Part shown: positions 57,951 to 64,000 of the stretch, piece by piece
Layout of the letters: each line of letters begins with the position of its first letter
Position numbering within the stretch: the first letter of the stretch is position 1
Assembly (NCBI GenBank): GCA_001179505.1
Contig: CDMY01000770.1
Coordinates: 1 to 64,000 of the forward strand
Length of the DNA: 64,000 nt
Source: Vitrella brassicaformis
Taxonomy: Eukaryota > Sar > Vitrellaceae
Reading direction: 5' to 3'
Position numbers and translations under genes: made by a program
Notes under the pieces: model-generated
The model's database searches: none
What the model was told of the DNA's origin: nothing
Seen by the model: the letters and a program-made list of their open reading frames with translations, nothing else

Positions 57951-58104
57951 CGGAAGAAAACACACGCTGCGCGTCGGTCGAAGTTTGAGCTGACACACGA
58001 GTGACGTTTCCTAGAGGAGATGGTCAGGATCACTGGCGTAAAAGCCACGCACGCAGATCTTCGCAACTGCGAGCTTGACAATGCGAGCTAAGAGTGAGAG
58101 GCGC
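57951..58104. promoter_or_regulatory. Bidirectional promoter with TGCGAGCT motifs
   Basis: Separates the pseudokinase start (57950, minus) from the coiled-coil gene (plus). TGCGAGCTT at 58069-58077 and TGCGAGCTA at 58082-58090 repeat the doublet seen at 14-37. The second copy contains the ATG at 58081. Confidence 0.45.
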
Positions 58105-60538
58105 ATGGCTTCTCTTTATCGCGCCTACACGCTCCCCAAGGATCGGCCGGGGCGGTTTGGGCGGGCAGAGTCTGATTCGATTGCGGCATCCAATGAGACC
58201 AGCCAGCATGACTCAATCGACATCGACACAAACACCAAGAGAAAGCGACAGCGGTCGGCGGCCACGAAGGCAGCGCCCGAGACGGACGTGCTCGGCCTGA
58301 TGACAAGGATCTGGAGCCAACAAATATCGCCGAGGAGAAAAGACAAGCCGAAGTCCCCCAAGCGAGACAGAAGAGAAGACACCGACAAGGTCGGCGAACT
58401 CAAGAATCAGCTGGAGGAAATGAAGGCTGAAGTGAGCAGTTTGCAAAGGCGCAGCATCGCCCGCAAGTCTGACGCAACGACACTGCGAGCAATCGATGAA
58501 TTGCGCGGGTCAGCAAGACCCTCTGGAAGGCCTCCACGGGAGCTGAGGGCGCTGGACGAGCGGATGCAAGATATGCAGAGACAATGGGAACGACAGCTGG
58601 AACTCCTCACGTCTCACTTGGATGGCCGGGAAAGGGAGGACGAGAAGATACGGACGGAACTACAAGAGCTGAGAAGAGACCGAGACGCAACACAGCAGCC
58701 CCTCCATCGCCGGCTAGAGCGTCGAGTTAGCGACCCTGCCTCTTCCGTCCCGGAAACGGCAACGATTGCAACCCCGCCTTCACAGACCGTCGTCGCCCCT
58801 CTGGAATCGCCACGACGCTTGTCGGCCATCAGCCAGCGCATCAACGACGCAGCAGAGAGGATGGGAAGAGTGGAGAGAAGGCTGCAGACTTTGGAGAGAG
58901 ACCTTGAAGACATATTGAGCACTCATGCGGTGATGAGGGAGTGCATTGTTGCGGTGCGCGATGAGCTGAACGCTGAAATTACCGACTTGAAAAGACAAAC
59001 GGGGGAAGACAGAATAACTGTGGAGAAGGCACTTGCCGATATAAAGAAGTCCATTAAGGACGAGTCTTTTGCCATGCGCAAGGCCCTGACTGAGGAGAGA
59101 GAGTGTCGAAGCGAGGGGCTCGAGAAGATTCACTGCGCGATCCAGAAAGACAGGGCTGCGGCTGTGAGAGAGTTTGACATCCTGCATGAGCACTGTGAAC
59201 GAGACCGGGGACAACGGAAAAGACTGACCACCAAAAGGGTACGCTGCATGGAATGAGACACACAACACACACACCAACTTTGGAATGTGGCTTCCTCTCC
59301 TGAACAGATCGGTCCCGAAGACATTGATAGGAGACATGTAGGTTTGCCAGGAGAAGAGCCTGGAGCAGATGTTCCCCTTTCTCCGAGCATGTCGCACGGC
59401 ACAGTGATCATCATCTCATCATCTCAATCGCCGGCGGTCTCTTTGCTGAGACATCAGATCGTATTCGACTCAAACGGTACGCTGTTGCCTCCTAGACATA
59501 TTTAGAAAAAGACACGCACTCTCTGTTGCCTCCCAGAGACGTGTTGTACGCGCAAGACAACGGATTCCGACCGCTGCTGGTATGCGGGAGCACACAAGAT
59601 GAGCCAGGCCAAAGACACACACACAACCACTCTCTTTCGAAGTAGGTCATCGGCTGTCCGCCATCACTTCGGGTCAGACCTCCAGAGGAATACCTCCGCC
59701 AGCTGCGGCAAGCTGTCTCAGAAACGTTGGAGGACCGCGCAGCCGTACTTCCATGTAAGTGTATTACTGATGTCGGCGTGCAGCTGCTGACTTTGGTTGG
59801 GAGCATGTCTTGCGAATATGTGTGTGCAGTGAATGAGGACGCCACGAATGCCGTCCCACAGCCGGGGCACTTCCGCAACGTGCTGGACGTGAGCAAGAGG
59901 ACTCTTGGTGACGGGGCGAGGCTCTGTCCTGGGCGTTTCTTTGTCATTGCCGCCATGGGTACGGTATACCATACCGCATCCTCTTGATTGATGTACCTGA
60001 TTCTCCTCCATTTTTGCGTGTATTGCGCGTGCCTTGATGAACGTTTGTCTGCAGCAGTTCTCTGCGTGCTGGCTCCTTCGTGAACGCCCTTGTGGATCCA
60101 CACGAAGCTGCTGCTGCCATCGCAAGGACACTCGGTGAGTAGGCAATATATACATCGATAGATAGACAGATAGATACGCCTTCGTTGTTTGCAGTTGCAT
60201 GCCATTGGGTCGCCATAATAGAGGAATGGGAGGGCTGTAAGGAGTCCAAATGTATTAGGCCTGAAGACGTCAACAACTTCATCCGGACAGCAAATCTGCC
60301 GGTACGCCGCTCATAGTCAGGTCTTCGCTCAGCACCTCTGGTCCATGTCTCATGCTCCTGTGAATTCATGCAGGAATCGATCAATCGCATTCTGACGCTG
60401 CAGTCGCAGACCGTCATCGTGCGGGGTCCCCCGCTGTGTACAGGGGTGTATGGCTCTCTGGCTGCGCCCCATGCCGTGTACGAGCATTTGTTTTCCGGAG
60501 ACAAACGAGGCATTGTCATAAGACAGGAAAGCAAGTAG
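58081..60538 (+). CDS. Coiled-coil protein with unrecognised C-terminal domain
   Basis: Exon 1 (58081-59238) encodes ~386 residues, mostly charged coiled coil (heptad-rich from ~58390 on). Further exons: 59308-59476, 59539-59579, 59646-59754, 59830-59958, a short exon ending at 60134, 60195-60301, 60374-60538. The C-terminal part is globular-looking (LRQLRQAVSETLEDRAAVL, HWVAIIEEWEGCKESKC, INRILTLQSQTVIV). I do not recognise it. The exon near 60108-60134 is uncertain: a 27-base version keeps frame, while the longer, better-looking version (60058-60134) does not. The ATG at 58105 is an alternative start if the 58081 ATG belongs to the promoter motif. Divergent from the pseudokinase. Confidence 0.6.
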
Positions 60539-60662
60539 CGTGTCCTGCCCTGTGTTGAGACTTGCATGTCTCACGTACATGTTTGCACTACGTGTATTTG
60601 TACACGAAGCGAAGCACACAATCGCATTGAGTCGTCGGTTGACACAGTTGAGGACGATATCG

Positions 60663-60903
60663 ATGGCCGGCATCATGCTTTCGAGTGCGTTTGTGTGCCT
60701 CGCGGTTGTGAGTGTCGGGTCGGTGTCGCTCACTGGTCGGCTTCGAGATGTGCCGTCGAAGCTGCAGGAGGTCGCCACCCTCAACGCCCAGCTCAAGTCA
60801 CTCGCATCGGTAACACAATGAAAAGCATCCACTCAGTCACTCATCGGCCGGGTGAGGGTCTTTTGTGTGTGTGCAGTCGGGTCAGTCGTCGTACCGTTCG
60901 TAA
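60663..60903 (+). CDS. Tiny single-pass membrane protein (57 aa)
   Basis: Two exons, 60663-60809 and 60877-60903, joined by a 67-base intron with GTAACA donor and TG-rich acceptor. It begins MAGIMLSSAFVCLAVVSVG, one hydrophobic segment or signal peptide, then an amphipathic helix (KLQEVATLNAQLKSLAS) and a Ser-rich end. Could instead be a 5' signal exon of a longer gene. No family recognised. Confidence 0.45.
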
Positions 60904-61205
60904 AAAGACGGCTCCGGCCGATGGCGTCTCCTTGTCCATGTAAAGTGACGCCGCTGCGAAGCCGTCCTCGACGAGTGTGCCGTGGTGCATGAGCAGTGCA
61001 CCAGGCAGCACAGACGAGGACACGGACAGACCAGCCTCATCCTAAGACACACACAGAGAGGGAGAGAGATTGCTGTGTGTCTCATGGCCATGACGTGTGT
61101 GTGAATGAGTGTACCTGTGCAATGACGATTGGATGGCCGGCCGAATGCTTGGCGAAGTGCCACCTGCCCGACGGGCCGCTCGGCGGATCGATTACCTCCC
61201 AATTG
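60841..61205 (-). CDS. Minus-strand exons of a jelly-roll-like protein, gene incomplete
   Basis: Two exon-like blocks with good minus-strand splice sites: 61115-61205 (NWEVIDPPSGPSGRWHFAKH) and 60895-61041 (starts DEAGLSVSSSVLPGALLMHH, ends AGAVFLRT). They read like a LamG/concanavalin-type sandwich and share spacing with the plus-strand gene at 61367. I could not find a convincing first exon or a clean 3' end (a readthrough stop is at 60841). It may be a broken inverted paralogue. It overlaps the end of the 57-aa ORF antisense. Confidence 0.35.
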
Positions 61206-61366
61206 CTGGATGATAAAGCATACAGACAGACAGAGACATTGATCAAGTTGTCTATGTCCTTGAACTGAAGCTCTCACCAACAATCAGTAACAGACGCCAC
61301 ACGCACACACACACACACCCCTCTCTGTCTGCACTGGGGTGTCTATGTGCAGATTATCGGGGCGTC

Positions 61367-62533
61367 ATGGGTGTGTTCGCCTCCGGCCGCGCTTTGTTCC
61401 ACTCGTTCGCGTGCGGCTTCCGAGGCGATGAAAGTTTGGTCGGCGGTGCATTTTCCCACACACAGCCAATGCCGCAGCTCACCGCAGCCAAAAAGAGGGA
61501 GGGGAACCCTTCACCACAGCAAGGTGAGTGTCCTCACCCAACCACATAACACACCCATATGTAATGTCTCGCTGTCTGTGTATGCCGTTCGATTCAGTGT
61601 CGACGCCCGGCGCTCCCTCACCCTCACTGGCCGCAGCGGCCGTGCCTCGTCAGTGTCTGTACACCATGCCCGACATGCCCACGATCGAGTGAGTGGGCAA
61701 GCAAAGGAAGCAACACGCAGCAGGCAGTATTGTTGTGTCTGTCGTGTGTGCAGGGATTGGGAGGACGGCGAGTGGGGGTGGGTGGTGCTGCGCGAAAGAG
61801 GAGAAGTCATCGCCTCGGCAGCGTCGGTGAGCATTGCACTAACACACGCACGCACACACACACACTCCCTCTGTGTCTGTGTCATCAGAGTGCACGTAGC
61901 GCGTTGCTGCTGAAGGACATTGCTTGTGGCCCGATGACGATGGGCGTCTCCCTCGAGCTGAGGGGCGACGACTGTGCGGGCGGACCGACCTTCAGATCTC
62001 ATGGGCCGGACAGGCGATACATCGTCACACTCGATGCACCCACGTCAGTCAGACACGGCACATGAGACACAAACACACACAGCGACATGGCAAGTGTCTC
62101 TTGTGTGTTCAGAGGTCGTCTGTTGCTCAAATCTCAGAACGCCGCCTCCCCAGTCGTCATCGCATCCAACTCCGTCCCACTCACATCCGGGTGAGATTGC
62201 CCAACGCCAGCGTCATGTGTGTGATATGATGTGTGTGTCCATGTGCCTCAGTTTGGTGTATGACGTGCAAGTGACTGACAAGTCCATCACGCCGACCACC
62301 TCACTCGTGTCGATCAGCATCGACGGCCACACAAAACTGCACAAGGAGATCCCCAAAGACAACACACCAGGCAACCAGACACACTGACACACAGACATTC
62401 ATGCAGACAGATAGCTAAGGTGTGTGTGTGCATGTTGCGTGCAGGTGGTGTGGGATTGTTCATCGAGAGGGGTGATGTCGAGTTCAAAAAATTTCATGTC
62501 GGCCCGCCCAGCGACACAGAACAATTCGACTGA
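61367..62533 (+). CDS. Beta-rich (LamG/concanavalin-like?) protein
   Basis: Seven exons (61367-61523, 61598-61688, 61754-61826, 61889-62043, 62113-62190, 62252-62370, 62445-62533) in phase, 253 aa. The C-terminal half has a jelly-roll-type pattern: WGWVVLRERGEVI, SALLLKDIA, MGVSLELRGDD, GPTFRSHG, DRRYIVTLDA, VYDVQVTD, SISIDGHTKLHKEI and the ending GGVGLFIERGDVEFKKFHV, typical of laminin-G or concanavalin-like sandwiches. The ORF is open upstream to an acceptor at 61352, so an earlier exon may exist. The last intron uses a GC donor at 62371. Family assignment is by pattern only. Confidence 0.6.
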
Positions 62534-62726
62534 TCAACGCGTTACACAGACAAACACAGACAGACAGACAGACAGAGAGACAGACACATGGATGTGTACA
62601 TGCTGCATGACTCATGGATGACCAAAGTCACCGACAGATTGATATCCGTGTGTCTCGCCTTGTCTTGAGACTTGCATGTATGTCTCTATGAAGACGGTCC
62701 GCTACAGCTATCCACCCACATGCGAA

Positions 62727-63731
62727 TCACTTACTCCTCTTCAGCTCGAATACCTCAATCTCATTTTCATCCAACACAAGCGACTTCAGAAACTCACAGT
62801 CACGCCCCCTGCCGGCAGCCGACAAACCATGCGACTTCTTATCAAAGAAAGTGCGTATGGTGGCCTCTGTCGCCACTCGCTTCACCAACACATCAGAGGG
62901 GAGGGAGGCGAAGAACTCTCTCTCCTTCTCGCTGTCTCGCCACATGTGGGCGAGGAGACACACAGTCTGGGGCGATAATAGCTCCAGCAATGTCTCTTTG
63001 AGGGGCTCATGAGCATCAGAAAAGGCGAGCACGTCACAGCACAGCAAAACATCGATGCTCCTGGCACCGGACTGCAATAGAACATTTCCCGAGTCGGCCG
63101 TCCCCCACTGCAGGCGCTCCACTTGCGGCATGACGGCGGGCAGCCGGCTGTCTTCGTCTGCTGGGCGCAGCCCAAAGAGAGAGCGGTTGTGCTCGACATT
63201 GGACGACAGGAAAGGAAGCACAGACTCTGAAGGGCACATACAGCACCACTTACAAGAACCCCCACGAGATGAACGACTTACCCTGGTCGGTGAGGACTAC
63301 TCTGGCTCCGAGACAGGCGGCAGTCAGGCCACACAGGCCACAGCCGGCCCTACAAGCAGACACATGAGGCTGACATGCGGCAATGCATGCACGCCTATCC
63401 GGCGACTCCCATCCACCCGAGTTCCACGATTGTTGTCGGGGTCGCAAAACTCATCGTGCCCTCGTGTGCGCACTGCTCGAGGTATCTGAGGATGTTCCGC
63501 CTTTTGATCGACGCATGGCTGTCTGTTTGAGCTTGATCACCTTGATGCGAACCATGCGCATGGCCAGACTTGCTGTCCGACGAGGCCCCATTTGTCTTGA
63601 TGCAGCACAATGGTCGCTGAAGAACGAGGCAGCAGCTCGTAAGTGAAGTCCCGACTCATTGTACGTTTGACCTTTGTCCACACTTGCCTGACGTCTGTTC
63701 CATTAGAGAGACGCCCCCACATCGCCCCCAT
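62727..63731 (-). CDS. METTL21-like protein N-lysine methyltransferase (methyltransferase family 16)
   Basis: SAM-dependent seven-strand methyltransferase. Five exons (63693-63731, 63553-63635, 63417-63500, 63282-63349, 62727-63226), 257 aa. Signatures in order: VLHQDKWGLVGQQVWPCAW (family N-terminal strand and G-x-x-x-W), ILRYLEQ, TTIVELGAGCGLCGLTAACLGARVVLTDQ split over two exons (SAM loop and acidic ribose binder), ESVLPFLSSNVEHN, RLQWG, IDVLLCCDVLAFSDAHEPL. The usual Asp-x-x-Tyr after strand 4 reads DVLAF. Substrates of relatives are chaperones and elongation factors; the target here is unknown. Length is typical. Confidence 0.88.
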
Positions 63732-63994
63732 GTATTTCAAGCTCGCGCAGATCTTTCCCCTTTTCTCTTCCCCTCAAACAGACCTCATGCATCAGTGCAT
63801 TTGTCCGATGAAGCGCAATTCCATCAGCATCTGGGATCTCTCCTGGGACGAAGACGAGTTGAAGACGAGGACTGCATCGGTAACGAAAGCCTTAGGCTTC
63901 ACGATGATTCCATGTTGTGATGTTCATGTCCATTTTGCACCATCCATGTTTGCAGGAAGGTGAGTACAGTATCACACATGGGCGGAGCGGGTAG
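63730..63994 (+). CDS. Possible small gene at the window edge
   Basis: Exon 63730-63879 (MYFKLAQIF...) has a GTAACG donor. An acceptor at 63955 would add a short exon ending at TAG 63992-63994. Its ATG overlaps the opposite-strand ATG of the methyltransferase gene. No family recognised; the splice could also lead beyond the window. Confidence 0.25.
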
Positions 63995-64000
63995 TCGCCG

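Overview
This 64 kb window is nuclear DNA from a gene-dense, intron-rich protist. My best inference is an alveolate close to the chromerids (Vitrella brassicaformis-like). The supporting points are: GC-rich coding sequence; about 20 closely packed genes cut into many short exons; introns mostly 40-100 nt that usually end in (TG)n-cag; a radial-spoke gene (flagellate stage); a folate-biopterin (BT1) transporter; AP2-like DNA-binding modules; and a NO VEIN-type protein. Species assignment cannot be confirmed without a search. All multi-exon models below were assembled by hand by matching splice sites and reading phase.

Layout. 70-9945 (+): SWIM zinc finger / GHKL ATPase / DUF3883 giant protein related to plant NO VEIN. 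10477-18902 (+): very long protein made of about ten AP2-like modules, interrupted by a 300-N assembly gap inside poly-C. 19410-23446 (+): secreted cysteine-rich protein. 24022-26453 (-): glutathione synthetase, head-to-head with 26611-29524 (+), a SUMO-like/F-box-like fusion. 29848-31921 (+): radial spoke protein 3. 32067-33241 (+): unrecognised. 33432-33918 (-): mitochondrial ribosomal S25/L51-like protein. 34499-35931 (+): CutA1 fused to a chagasin-like (I42) protease inhibitor. 36534-38057 (-): secreted NHL-repeat protein. 38277-40205 (-): secreted Kazal/trypsin-fold protease, head-to-head with 40308-41701 (+), a membrane protein. 42266-45011 (+): folate-biopterin transporter. 45783-48654 (-): membrane/low-complexity protein. 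49130-50121 (-): small unknown. 50434-52555 (+): ADP-ribosylglycohydrolase/J1-crystallin-like protein. 53172-57950 (-): tandem double pseudokinase, head-to-head with a coiled-coil gene 58081-60538 (+). 60663-62533: a tiny membrane protein, a minus-strand jelly-roll-like fragment and a plus-strand gene of similar pattern. 62727-63731 (-): METTL21-like lysine methyltransferase.

This is not an operonic region. Genes are functionally mixed and several pairs share short bidirectional promoters (about 100-160 bp). The most striking non-genic signals are a ~210 bp repeat with terminal inverted repeats, found twice in the same orientation and about 70 bp upstream of two unrelated start codons, and a TGCGAGCT motif upstream of four gene starts (two of those copies lie inside the repeat). 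The most unusual proteins are the CutA1-I42 fusion, the double pseudokinase, the SUMO-F-box fusion and the multi-module AP2-like protein.
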